DNA from: Acanthornis magna
Taxonomy: Eukaryota > Chordata > Aves > Passeriformes > Acanthizidae
Reading direction: 5' to 3'
NCBI GenBank assembly: GCA_036785705.1
Contig: JAWUZG010000159.1
Coordinates: 3,100,001-3,164,000 of the forward strand
DNA length: 64,000 nt
In this document: positions 47,401 to 56,472 of the stretch, in pieces
How the letters are laid out: every line of letters begins with the position of its first letter
How positions within the stretch are numbered: the stretch's first letter is position 1
Translations under genes and position numbers: made by a program
The notes under the pieces: model-generated
Database searches by the model: none
What the model saw: the letters and a program-made list of their open reading frames with translations, nothing else
Told to the model about the DNA's origin: nothing

Positions 47401-50056
47401 TCCCCTGGAAACCTATTCCCCCTTTTTAATCCATTCATCTGATGTAGTAAAAGGTGTCCCTGCCTATGGCAGAGGGGCTGGAACCAGATGATCATTAAAG
47501 TCCCTTCCAACCCAAACCATTCTATGATTCTATGATCTGCCAAAGAGCCTGTAAAGGAACAAGAATAAATTACAAATACTACAAAGCAAGGAGGGACTGA
47601 GCATCCTGGTGGGATGACTGGGAGGGCGAGCAGCACTGCTGGGAGCATTGCCTCATCAGGGAACTCATTCAAAAAATTCACCTGCTGCTCACAGCTTCAT
47701 TAACACAGGCAGTGCAGCGTGAGGAAGGATTTAAACTGACAGGTTTGTCAGCAATTTTCCTCCAGCAGCAGCACTAATGCAAACCACCCTTCCAGCCTCT
47801 CCCCCCCTGCAGACACACCACCCCACACCCCAGGCACACCTCCACCCAGCCACCAGCTCATTGCTCCAGACCATTGTTGTTATTTTTTTTTTTTTTTCCA
47901 CCCCAAAGGAAACACAGAGCAGAAAGGGAAAGGAACAAGATTTTTTTTTAACGACTTACTCTCTGCCAATTTCAGTATAAATATTTAGAAACAATCCTCC
48001 TACCAGATAACCCGCTGCAGGCCCAAGGATTGCAGCAGTGTAGAAAACAGCTGAAAGGGAAAACAAGTCATGTTAGACAACCAGCAGCATGTCAATCGGG
48101 GATCCCCAGCCCCGTTCCCTCCTGGATGCAGGATGCTCAGCCTCTGGCTGCCTCACACCTTTCCCCTAAACCACCGAGACACAAATCCCGATCCAACAAG
48201 TTTTCCTCTCATGCTTCTGCTCCAGGGAAGCTTTTGCATCCAACCTGGGAAGTTTTATAGTATGGGGCGGGCAAAAGTAGCTCAGTAGAAAATCATATTT
48301 AGCTGATCCCACTGCCGCAGAAGTAAGCAGCAGGATTCTCTCCCCACTGACAACTCGAAATGTCTACACTGAACACAGCACCACTGGCACTTATTTCAGT
48401 TTGCTGCTTAAACCACGACACATGGAAAGATCATCAAGTTGCGGATGATTTCCTTGTGATCTCCTTCCCACACTGCACAGCCTTCTGATACAGCGTGGGC
48501 AGGCTGATACATTTGAAATTGCTAAAAGATCACCCTTTTGGCACTTTCACCAAATAGAGCTAAATATTTGGCAGCTGCTGAGTGACCAGTGAGGAGTGAG
48601 CTGAGCCTCTTCTCTTGGCTGTGCTTTGCACCAGCAGCAGCTGAGAGGCCCAGTGACCATCCCTGCTGTGCTGAGGCCTAAAGGGGTGATGATCTAAAGA
48701 TTTAAATTTTATATAAATAACGGTGATAGAACACTGGCACAGGCTGCCCAAACAGGTGGTGGATGTTCCATCCCTTGAAACGTTCAAGGTCAGATTGGAC
48801 AGGGCTCTGAGCTACCTGATCGAATTGAAGTTGTCCTTTTTCATTGGACTAGATGACCTTTAAAGGTCCTTTTGCACCCAAATCGTGCTGTGATTCTGTG
48901 CCCCCTTGCACGGATGGGGTATGGCCCCATGGCTGTCTGCCAGAGATGCTAATGCCATCTGGGCTGGCCCCACGCCAGGAGCCAGAGGCATTCCCCACCT
49001 ACGGGAGGAAACACACCCAACAGAGCTCAGTTTTCCTCCTGGTAAATAATCAAAACTCCCCAACAGCCGCCACATCCACATCCCAGCGATTTCCACCTCG
49101 CCCCTCACTGAACAAAAGGCTGAGCAATGCCAGGAGAGGTGCTCCCAGGGTGGGCTGGCCAAGGCAGAGAGACCATCATCCCTCCCTCCCATCACTCAAG
49201 GGTTGGAGCTGCCCCTCCAGCCCCACTCACCAATGTACACAGGGGAGTAGTTGGTCTTGACGTTCTCATCCAGGTAGGTGACGCCGAGCGTGTAGAGCGG
49301 CGTGGCTCCCATCCCGTGCAGGAACTGCCCCAGCATGAAGACAAACCTGTACCCAGAGAGGCTGGAGGCAGCCTGGGAGCAGGGCAGGCTCTGGTTGCCC
49401 CCACAGACGCCCACCTCGGCCGCCGAGCGCGCCTCGTACCGTCCCGTGGTGAAGTGGGGCAGGGCGAAGAGCAGAGAGCCCAAACCCATGACCAGCACCC
49501 CCCAGCCCAGCCAGCGGGGCTTGTGGCCATTGCCCCCAAAGTAGCTGACGAAGGTGAGGCAGACGCAGGCGGCGATGTCGTAGGAGCTGGCGATCAGCCC
49601 GCTCTGGTAGCTGCGCAGGTCAAAGCGGCGCTCGATGGAGGTGATGACGGTGTTGATGAAGCCGTTCACGGTCATGCCCTGCAGGAAGGAGGCCATGCAG
49701 AGGAAGAACAAGACCCCTTTGGATGTGTTGCAGAGCTGCAAGCAGCCGGGGGTGAAGCCCCCCCAGCCGCAGGCCAGTTCCTCCCCATCAGCAGACACGT
49801 ATTTGATCCCTTCTTCCAGCGGCGTCTCCTCCTCTGCCGGGGTGTCGGAGCAGAGGGGCTCGGCGCACGAGTCGGAGGGGCTGGCAGCCCCTGAGGATGC
49901 GAGGCCATTGCTCAGGGCCGTGCTGCAGCCATCCCTCCCGCTCACGGCCCCGAAGGTCCGGCCGGCCTCGCCGGGACGAGGGGATGGGCAGGAGAAGTCG
50001 AGGGTCTGAGCAAAACAAAAGCCATTTTCTCTGGCGGAGTTCTGGGGCATTGCCAT
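38343..50056 (-). CDS. SLCO4A1: Solute carrier organic anion transporter 4A1 (OATP4A1), complete coding region in 11 exons
   Basis: Plasma-membrane sodium-independent exchanger of organic anions, including thyroid hormones, prostaglandins and steroid conjugates (family knowledge). Join, 5' to 3' on the minus strand: 50056-49231, 48050-47960, 47042-46921, 46680-46569, 42607-42453, 42001-41806, 41243-41078, 40488-40325, 39991-39927, 39441-39293, 38492-38343. All introns are GT-AG, all phases match, and the sum is 2196 bp = 731 residues plus TAG (human 722). Expected 12 TM layout: TM1-4 in the first coding exon, TM5 and TM6 in the next two, TM7-9 in residues 393-485, a Kazal-like extracellular loop with ten cysteines (514-581), and TM10-12 in 585-700. 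The OATP signature [10 protein letters not shown] is present. The N-tail (1-95) and C-tail (after 697) diverge from mammals. Introns are 240 bp to 4 kb. Confidence 0.96.
38493..39292 (-). other. SLCO4A1: SLCO4A1 intron between the last two exons
   Basis: An 800-bp GT-AG intron. I see no repeat element or second gene in it. A long run of open frames on the minus strand at 38468-38782 reads through intron into exon and has no family similarity. Confidence 0.9.
39293..39441 (-). CDS. SLCO4A1: SLCO4A1 coding exon 10 of 11 (TM11 end, last extracellular loop, TM12 start)
   Basis: Residues 633-682. Acceptor TTCCCACAG precedes GAGGCATCC; donor is TACAAG|GTGATG. It contains [10 protein letters not shown], then the extracellular [14 protein letters not shown] with cysteines that are conserved in OATP4A1, and YQNSAMSRY leading into TM12. 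Phases 1 in, 0 out. Confidence 0.95.
39927..39991 (-). CDS. SLCO4A1: SLCO4A1 coding exon 9 of 11 (TM11), 65 bp
   Basis: Residues 611-632, split codons at both ends. It encodes [20 protein letters not shown]. The exon is too short to stand out as an open frame and was placed by its acceptor (CTTCCCCCAG, ending at 39992), its donor (TTAG|GTATGG) and continuity of the protein with neighbouring exons. Confidence 0.94.
40325..40488 (-). CDS. SLCO4A1: SLCO4A1 coding exon 8 of 11 (end of Kazal-like loop, TM10)
   Basis: Residues 557-610. Acceptor TTTCTCTCCCAG precedes GTCTATCAC. It starts [12 protein letters not shown], supplies C561, C563, C577 and C581 of the extracellular cysteine-rich domain, then TM10 ([20 protein letters not shown]) and ALTATL. 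The donor is CTGAG|GTAAGC. Confidence 0.95.
41078..41243 (-). CDS. SLCO4A1: SLCO4A1 coding exon 7 of 11 (Kazal-like extracellular domain)
   Basis: Residues 501-556. Acceptor TTTCCCCCAG; donor AAGAAG|GTAGGT. It encodes [16 protein letters not shown], then [20 protein letters not shown], the Kazal-type serine-protease-inhibitor-like fold of OATP loop 5, with C514, C518, C520, C529, C540 and C544. N509 is in an NxT glycosylation site. Confidence 0.96.
41766..41790. repeat. (GACA)n tetranucleotide microsatellite
   Basis: Six GACA units lying 16 bases beyond the donor of the exon at 41806-42001, inside the following SLCO4A1 intron. Confidence 0.95.
41806..42001 (-). CDS. SLCO4A1: SLCO4A1 coding exon 6 of 11 (TM8-TM9)
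   Basis: Residues 436-500. Acceptor CTTTTTCAG precedes GTTATCTGG; donor GGAAG|GTAACA. It encodes [17 protein letters not shown] (TM8), a short basic loop NKFKLRC, TM9 ([20 protein letters not shown]) and [16 protein letters not shown] entering the extracellular loop. Confidence 0.96.
42453..42607 (-). CDS. SLCO4A1: SLCO4A1 coding exon 5 of 11 (TM7, start of TM8)
   Basis: Residues 384-435. Acceptor TCCTTCCCAG precedes ATCAGTGCTG; donor TTTTTTG|GTAAGG. It encodes [38 protein letters not shown] and [13 protein letters not shown], nearly identical to the human segment. Confidence 0.96.
42608..46568 (-). other. SLCO4A1: Large SLCO4A1 intron (about 4 kb)
   Basis: This is the largest intron within the coding part of the gene. 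It is AT-rich with short A runs (45570, 45730). I recognise no transposon copy, RNA gene or nested protein gene in it. Confidence 0.85.
46569..46680 (-). CDS. SLCO4A1: SLCO4A1 coding exon 4 of 11 (intracellular loop 3)
   Basis: Residues 347-383 plus split codons. Acceptor CTCGTTTGCAG precedes GGTCCCAGCG; donor CCTCG|GTGAGA. It encodes [20 protein letters not shown] and [14 protein letters not shown], the hydrophilic loop between TM6 and TM7, conserved with human (DFGKT). Confidence 0.94.
46921..47042 (-). CDS. SLCO4A1: SLCO4A1 coding exon 3 of 11 (TM6, OATP signature)
   Basis: Residues 306-346. Acceptor TCTTGCAG precedes GATCGACATC; donor CCCAG|GTACAG. It contains [18 protein letters not shown], the OATP superfamily signature around TM6, then [15 protein letters not shown]. 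Confidence 0.96.
47043..47959 (-). other. SLCO4A1: SLCO4A1 intron carrying a CR1 insertion
   Basis: A 917-bp intron. It contains the CR1 tail at 47448-47538 and a run of about 17 T at 47881-47897. No other content was recognised. Confidence 0.9.
47448..47538 (+). repeat. CR1 LINE 3' tail
   Basis: AAAAGGTGTCCCTGCCTATG, GATGATCATTAAAGTCCC and TTCCAACCCAAACCATTCTA followed by TGATTCTATG are a close match to the CR1 3' end. It is relatively undiverged, so probably one of the younger copies here. It is antisense to SLCO4A1. Confidence 0.88.
47960..48050 (-). CDS. SLCO4A1: SLCO4A1 coding exon 2 of 11 (TM5), 91 bp
   Basis: Residues 276-305 plus split codons. Acceptor TCCCTTTCAG precedes CTGTTTTCTAC; donor AGAGA|GTAAGT. 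It encodes [19 protein letters not shown] and [11 protein letters not shown], matching human [19 protein letters not shown]. It has no ATG of its own and was placed by splice sites and protein continuity. Confidence 0.95.
48051..49230 (-). other. SLCO4A1: SLCO4A1 intron carrying a CR1 insertion
   Basis: A 1.2-kb intron following the first coding exon. It contains the CR1 fragment at 48727-48900 and nothing else recognised. Confidence 0.9.
48727..48900 (+). repeat. CR1 LINE 3' fragment
   Basis: ACACTGGCACAGGCTGCCCA, GGTGGTGGATGTTCCATCCC, TTGAAACGTTCAAGGTCAGA and GGACTAGATGACCTTTAAAG are followed by GTGCTGTGATTCTGTG. Forward CR1, diverged at the tail. Confidence 0.88.
49231..50056 (-). CDS. 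SLCO4A1: SLCO4A1 first coding exon (N-tail, TM1-TM4)
   Basis: Residues 1-275. The first in-frame ATG after the upstream stop TAA (50164-50162) is at 50056; a second ATG two codons later (50050) has G at -3 and could be used instead. The N-tail to about 95 is Ser/Pro/Glu-rich and variable. Then come [22 protein letters not shown]1 with [40 protein letters not shown] (TM2), [20 protein letters not shown] (TM3), an extracellular loop with the NxS site N-Q-S, and [20 protein letters not shown] (TM4). The donor ATTG|GTGAGT is at 49231/49230. The match to human OATP4A1 is near-identical from TM1 on. Confidence 0.96.
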
Positions 50057-50209
50057 GAACGGGAGTGCGGAGTCCAGGGGCAGATCGAGGTGGGTTGGTG
50101 GCCAGGGTGGCTTTGTGGGGCTGCGAGGACCAGCCTGTCCAGGAGATGCGATTTTCAGCACTTACTTCAGTAGGGAGACGGTGCAGGTCTGAGCCAAGAC
50201 CATTCTGAT
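50057..50209 (-). other. SLCO4A1: SLCO4A1 exon 2, 5' untranslated part
   Basis: A strong acceptor, ATTCTTTTTGCACAG, ends at 50210 on the minus strand, and the exon would run from 50209 into the coding part. An in-frame TAA at 50164-50162 closes the coding frame upstream. A consensus-like donor (GAA|GTAAGT, 50166/50165) lies inside this UTR and could define a 44-bp mini-exon, but the distance to the next AG is too short for an intron. Confidence 0.6.
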
Positions 50210-50264
50210 CTGTGCAAAAAGAATTTTCACATGCCTTTATATAAAACCATGCTCAAATGCTGTT

Positions 50265-50307
50265 CTTTTTTTTTTCTTTTTCTTTTTTTCTTTTTTTTTT
50301 TTTTTTT
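50265..50307. repeat. Poly-T tract with C interruptions
   Basis: Forty-three bases of T broken by a few C. On the SLCO4A1 sense strand this is A-rich and lies about 55 bases upstream of the exon 2 acceptor, beyond its short pyrimidine tract. Confidence 0.92.
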
Positions 50308-53300
50308 AAGCAAGTATAAGCATTCCACTGTGCAGTTCACCTGGTCGTGTGCCCTCCACCACGGCATGTGTGGGAACCTCAGGTGTGAGGGCATCATTAA
50401 CATTACAGAAAAGAACAAATCATTCAAAGAAAAGCATTCAAAGAAAAGCACCTCTAAGGCAGTGTCCCCACCAGCTGAAGCCCCTTATCCCTCCTCTGAT
50501 AAAGACTTTTTTAGACCCCCACAACCTCATCCCTCTCCTTCCCCCTGCACAGAGCAGCCCACACAGCTACAAGTTTCCCACTGCTGGAAGTCCTTTGGTC
50601 TCTCTTTCACACTCTGCCAATAACAGTTTATAATTATCCTGAAAAGTTTCCACAGTCGGATTGATTTTATTCCAAGCCCTCAGATCTGTTTACAACTATT
50701 CAGTAAAATCCTTTCTATAACTAATTAGACTACATGCCATTTCAGAGCAGGCTGGAGGGCAGAGGCAGCTGACTCTAACCTGATTACCGATGCAGACTGC
50801 CTTCTTTCACCCTGTTCCTGTGCATTGCAGCACCTGACCGTGCCAGCAACCAAGAAAATTTTTCCTTAAATGCCTTGGCTGAACTATAAATGATGAAAAT
50901 AATAAGGTTCTCCCTTGTATGCTGGTGTTAAATATGCAACAAATGCTAGGCAAGAACTATTTTATTAGAGAGCATCTTCAAAGCACCCTTGATAATTTTG
51001 CCAATATCTGTTTGAGAGGATCCCATATAAATGTTCCCCGAGATGACAGCCTCATCAGCATGGAAGAGGGAAAAGGGCATTTTTTTCCCTGATAAAACTA
51101 TGTTTAGATGGCCGTAACCTGGGAATATGAAGACTTTAACACTTACCTGTGAAAGACTTTGATACTTCTCTGTGTGTTGCTGGAAAAAAATTGACATTTG
51201 CTAAGTAGATGTGGTTCTCTGTACCAGCAGGTCTTGCAGGCACTGGGGCAGGAGGCAGAAGGTGCTGCCCCCACCCCAGAAGGGCAGAAGACAGACCAGG
51301 TGTGCCACCAAATCTTAAACACTCAAGTCAGTAGCGCTACAAAGGTCTGGTCCTTAAAATAGATTAAACAAATGACATTCAACTTTCATTTGCAAATAAT
51401 TTTATCTTTATTACCCTTAAGAGTAACATGGTGCATGGACTATCTCCTATTTCAAGGTCCATATTCCTGCAGGGGTTTGATGACAGGTGAGCCTGGCAGT
51501 CAGGAGGGCACTGCTTTGGAGCTCCACGCTGGACCAGGTAACTCCTACCTCAGCTGGCTGAGTACAGCACAGGTAACTTTGATGTGTAAAGTGTAAATGC
51601 AAAAAATAACTGCAGGGGTTGAAATTTTGCTGCAGAGACAGACTGTGTTGTAACGTGCTGGCACAAAAAAATGATGCCTTGGTGCAAGGCTCTATTTTTT
51701 CCACTTTTTTTGCCTCTCCAGTGTTCTTATGACTCTTGCAGCTCTAAATCTGTTTCTCATCTTTGGATGCAATATTGGAAGCAATAAATAAGCCTGCTTT
51801 AGCACTCTGTTAAAGTCAGGAGTGATTATTAGGCGCTGAATCAGGCTCTCAGGGGCGGAATGGTTCATACTCATGTAAATCAAACGCCTCCTGCACAGCA
51901 GCCAGGGCTGCAGCTGCACCCTCCTCCTACCAAACTTGTATCAGACTCATGTCTGATGTTACACTTGACTGCACTTGTAAAGAAGGTTTCTTGGCTGGGG
52001 ATTGATTTTGCTCTCACTGATTTCAGCAGACAGAAAAAGCACATCTCTGTTATTACCTGATGCGAGCAGGAGCCGTGAGCTCCCACACTGGAGCTTCATC
52101 CTGGAGGAAACACTCCCTACCAGCCCTGGGATCTCTCCTTTAATACCTCATGAATTTATATTGATACTTTGATATTTCACGAGTCAGGGAAGAGATTGGA
52201 GCTCTCCATCAAAGGTTTTATTTCCTTGGTGGTACCAGACTCGGGTGACCACATCATCCCCCCTTGAACTTCAGCCAGGAGCGAACAGCAAACAGGGTGA
52301 AACATTTCCAAGAAAGCAGCCAGCCTTTCCTCCAAGCAGCAGATGTTTCCCCCCACCCAGAAGCCTTCTCAGCCCCGACATCCACCTCCTGGACATGTCC
52401 CCATGGACCTGGGCTAATGCCTCGTGCCCAGGTGCTGTGGGCAGGGAGCCACTCCTGCTCCCTGCTGTCCCCCGAGCCACTTGGCATCTCTTGAAGTATT
52501 TATAAACTGCCTGTGACACATCCACTGTGGCTATCAGCTTTCACAGCAGCCATATGCCACTCTAGAGGACAAAATATAATCTTCGGGGGAAAAAACCCAA
52601 GCAACTTCACGCACTTCCTAATCATTCATATTCTTCGGAGCCATCCATTTTTGCCTCCCATTCATCTCTGTTTTTAATGACTCAGCTGGTGATTTCTTGC
52701 TTACACTGAATCAGTCCCAATGCTATTATCTCTCTGCCATAGATTTCTTCATTTTGCTGCAAGATTTCTACTTTTTTTTCCACACTGTACAGCTGGTTCC
52801 AGAGTGCCAACATGATCAACACAGCAGAAGTAGCAAGGCAATGAAAGCATATGATTTGTATTTCCTGATGAAATCTGTAAAGATCCCCCCCCAATATTTA
52901 GCATTAAATCCATAGTAAAACATAAGCTTTTCATCAGGTGATCATTTAAAAAGTCACAGGACCAATTAAAAACATTTTGTATTTCTGCCAAAGACTGCAA
53001 TAAGATTAATGTTGCAAATTAACTCATAACTGACATGCAAAATAATCCCATTTGCTGAAACATGCCCAATAATAGTTAATCTTCCCTTTCACATTATGGT
53101 TTTTGACTTTTATATGGTATTATTGTGGCAAATAACATCTATTCATAACTTCTGCTTTCCATAGCTGAGCACAGTTTATGAGTAGATTTAATATTTTTTT
53201 TCAATTCTATTGCATACATGGAGATACTTCCTACGGGACAGCGATAGGGGGTTAAAAATGATCAGGAAGAGTACTGCAAACAGTGGGGGAGCAGCCCCAG

Positions 53301-56052
53301 GCTGTGCTGGGTCTCCTTTATTTTCCTCTGGGTCTCCTGTATTTTTATTTTCCTCCATGTGTGAGTGAGCCTGGCCTTACTGAACACGTACTTAGAATCT
53401 GGGAAAGTCCACATCCAAGCACCAAGCTCGTGTCACTGCAGAAAGGGACAAATTCATCCAGGTTTGCGCATTGAACTTCTCTTGGTAACACACGCTGAAT
53501 TCTCCTCGGAGAGTTTGGCTGCAGAGGATTAGCAGCACTACTTCTGCCGTGGCTGATAAACACCATATGGATCAAGTGTAATCCACTGGCTGCTTTAGGA
53601 GTGGGGAAGCCTCCCAGAAGTGAGATAAATCCATGTCCCAGTCCTGTGAATAGGGCTTGTCCTTAGGGCACTGGTTCAGTTCAAGGGAGATAAAAGCATG
53701 GGATGAGCAAGTTGTTCCCATGTAACACTGAACTGCTTTCCCGGCAGCTGAGGAACTTCACCCAGATCCCACCAAGTGTGAACTTTACATTTTTTAGCCC
53801 ACTTTTAAAGAGCATCCCTTTGGTTCAGCAATACAGAGGATGCTGCTATTGTGGGATTGGCACCAGGACCAGACTGGAGCCTTTGGAAAGCAATTCCTGT
53901 GGGAACAGCACAGTCCTGCACTCATGGAAAAGTTTTAGGAATGAGAAACACACCCAGAGAGCAGCCAGCTGACTGTGTACCCAAAGCTGTGCTCACCATC
54001 AATGCTACAGGGACAGCCAGAGGATGAGGGAGGAAGCTCCTAGGAATGGGGGCAACAGGAATATCCTGACCCACTCCTCGTGCTTTTACATGATTAGTCC
54101 TGCTGGAGTCTGAAGCATGGAAGAGAGCAGCAGAAACTGGCTTTGAATTATCACATGAGCAAGGACATATTTATAATTAAATAAATTCCAAATAGTAGAG
54201 CTTAGCACTCACCAACCCTTTTGTATGTTTTCCAAGTGCCTTCCATTTGCTGGGAAATTACTGCAATAATATGCAAGAAATCAGGAAGGTGGCTTGGATA
54301 ATTTTCAATTAGCTGCTTGAAAATGCTTTGAAGATAAATCTACCCAGATTTTCTGAGTCTATTTACTCGTTCCAGCTTATCTGTGAAAATACAATTGGCT
54401 GCAGCTGCCTCAGACCATCTTTAAAAACTTGCAGTGCCAACGTACGGAGCAGATTTAACCCGGACACCGCATTTTGCCACAGCAAAGATTAACCACACAA
54501 AAGGGTTTTTTATGCTATAATTCCTAACTCCCCCTCCCTAATGTCACTCTTGCTTTAATGTCCTTTTCCTACACATACATTTCACCAGTGTTGGGAAGGT
54601 TTCCACGCTGGCACAGCACTGTGCTCTCCATCACTGTCACTGCCTGTGGAGCTGGGTGTTTCCAGATACACCACCAGCATTTTCCCAACATCCAGCCCTG
54701 CATGGGGTTATTTTCCATCATTTGGATTCCTACAACCCATTTAAGAATGGTCTGTAATCAGGACACTGTTTCTGCATGAGATGCTGGTCAGCTCTTCCCA
54801 AGGATTACCACTTAGTTCCTACAGCTGTCCCTTCTTTGTTTCCAAGCAGAAGATGCAGACTCAGGCAAATCCTTTATGATGTAAGAAATTAAACAAAATG
54901 AGCAAAACCCAAATAAAGAGCGTGAGACACGTGATTCTCTGGTGCTTCTAAAGATAGAAGCACTAAAAATGCAGAAAGTGCAACATCCTGAGTTACACAA
55001 CACAAGGATGCTGCGTTCAGAATAGATGCATTTGAATAATGTTGACATCTGATTTACAGGAACTTATTCCTTTTTATACTCATGGTTTGATCAGTATGAA
55101 GGTAGAAACAAAAGGGAAAACCTGATGGGATGTTACCCACAACTACCTAAAACTTCACTTTTTCCTGAGACACAACTGCCTTCCAACCCTTCTTCTCTGC
55201 ACTAAGAGGAATTTCGGGGGAAAATCATGTACCACAAGGTCATTTTGCTCTACCAGCCAAGGACAGACTTCAGCATGAGTTTTCTGTAAGTTCTCCAGCT
55301 CAGCCCTGTGTAGGGGGACAGGATGCCCACCCATTCATGTCCAACCAGACAACACAGAGCTGAATGGAGCACTTTAGAAGAGGTAAAAAAATCACAGGAA
55401 AAGAAACTTGCTGATCATCAGCATCCCCTACAACACTCATGTCTAGCACTGAGCACAGGACATGAGATGGGCAGGTGGGAGCATGCACCAGGTGGGAGCA
55501 TGAGAGACACACAGGAAGGATTCAGCTGAAGGAATTTGTATTTCCCCCACAAACCCACCTTTTTTTCCTGATCAGCAAGTGACAGCTTCCCCAAACAGCC
55601 CCGGGAGCACAAGCTCACCGGTGCACACCGCTTCGCCCGGATCTTGTTTAACATCCACTGATGCTCCCTAATCCTCTTAGGTATTAGTCTTGAGATTCCT
55701 GCCAAGCAGGGGAACAGCAGAGCCTCCCAGACAGCACTTAAATGAACTCACTGCTTGAAATGTGCAATACTTCAAAATGCAGTAGAACTCCAGCTGTTCT
55801 GCTTTGGTTAACCTCAGATTAGCACCTTGGAGGTCACTGCGCCTGGCAGAATGCAAAGTTAAATCACCTCCATTTCTGTGTCTCAGGTGACTCCCTAGGA
55901 AGCCATTCTGCACTAGGACTGCGATTTTTTGTCTCATAATGACTTGTTTAAAGCTAAGTACCTAATCTGAGCTACTTTCCTATTGTCTCTCTGTTCCCTG
56001 CTGCAATGGGGCGTTCAGGTTACCACATTCAGGTTACCTACAGCCCTCAAGT

Positions 56053-56472
56053 CACAGAATCACAGAAAGGTTTGGGTTGGAAGGGACCCCAGACACCATC
56101 CAGTTCCTGTCCATGGGCAGGGATACCTTCCACTATCCCAGGCTACTCCAAGCCCCATCCAACCTGGCTTTGAACACCTCCAGGGATCCAGGAGCAGCCA
56201 CAGCTTCTCTGGGCACCCTGTGCCAGGGCCTCAGCACCCTCACAGGGAAGAATTGCTTCCTAATATCTAACCTAAAACTACGTTCTTTCAGTTTGAAGCC
56301 ATTTCCACTTACCCTATCACTCCATGCCCTTGTGAAAATTCCCTTTCCAGTTTCCTTTAGGCACTGGAAGGGGCTCTAAAGTCTCCCTGGAGCTGTATTT
56401 TCTCCAGGCTGAACACCCCAGCTCTCAGAGCTTGTATTCCCAGCAGGGGTGCTCCAGCCCTCAGCCCTCTCT
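56053..56472 (-). repeat. CR1 LINE fragment, longest copy in the window
   Basis: The plus strand shows ACAGAATCACAGAAAGGTTT, GGGTTGGAAGGGACCCC, GCCACAGCTTCTCTGGGCAC, CTAATATCTAACCTAAAACT, CCCTATCACTCCATGCCCTT and TTCTCCAGGCTGAACACCCC, then GTGCTCCAGCCCTC. This is the reverse complement of roughly the last 420 bp of CR1, nearly without gaps. It is non-coding (3' UTR part of the LINE). Confidence 0.93.

Noticed and set aside
49127..49894. 255-residue plus-strand frame
   Set aside because: It is antisense to the first coding exon of SLCO4A1, open because of GC-rich codon use.
50160..50209. Separate 44-bp exon ending at the GTAAGT at 50165-50160
   Set aside because: The next usable AG is about 30 bases on, too close for a vertebrate intron. 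A continuous exon 2 is simpler, though splicing to a more distant acceptor was not excluded.
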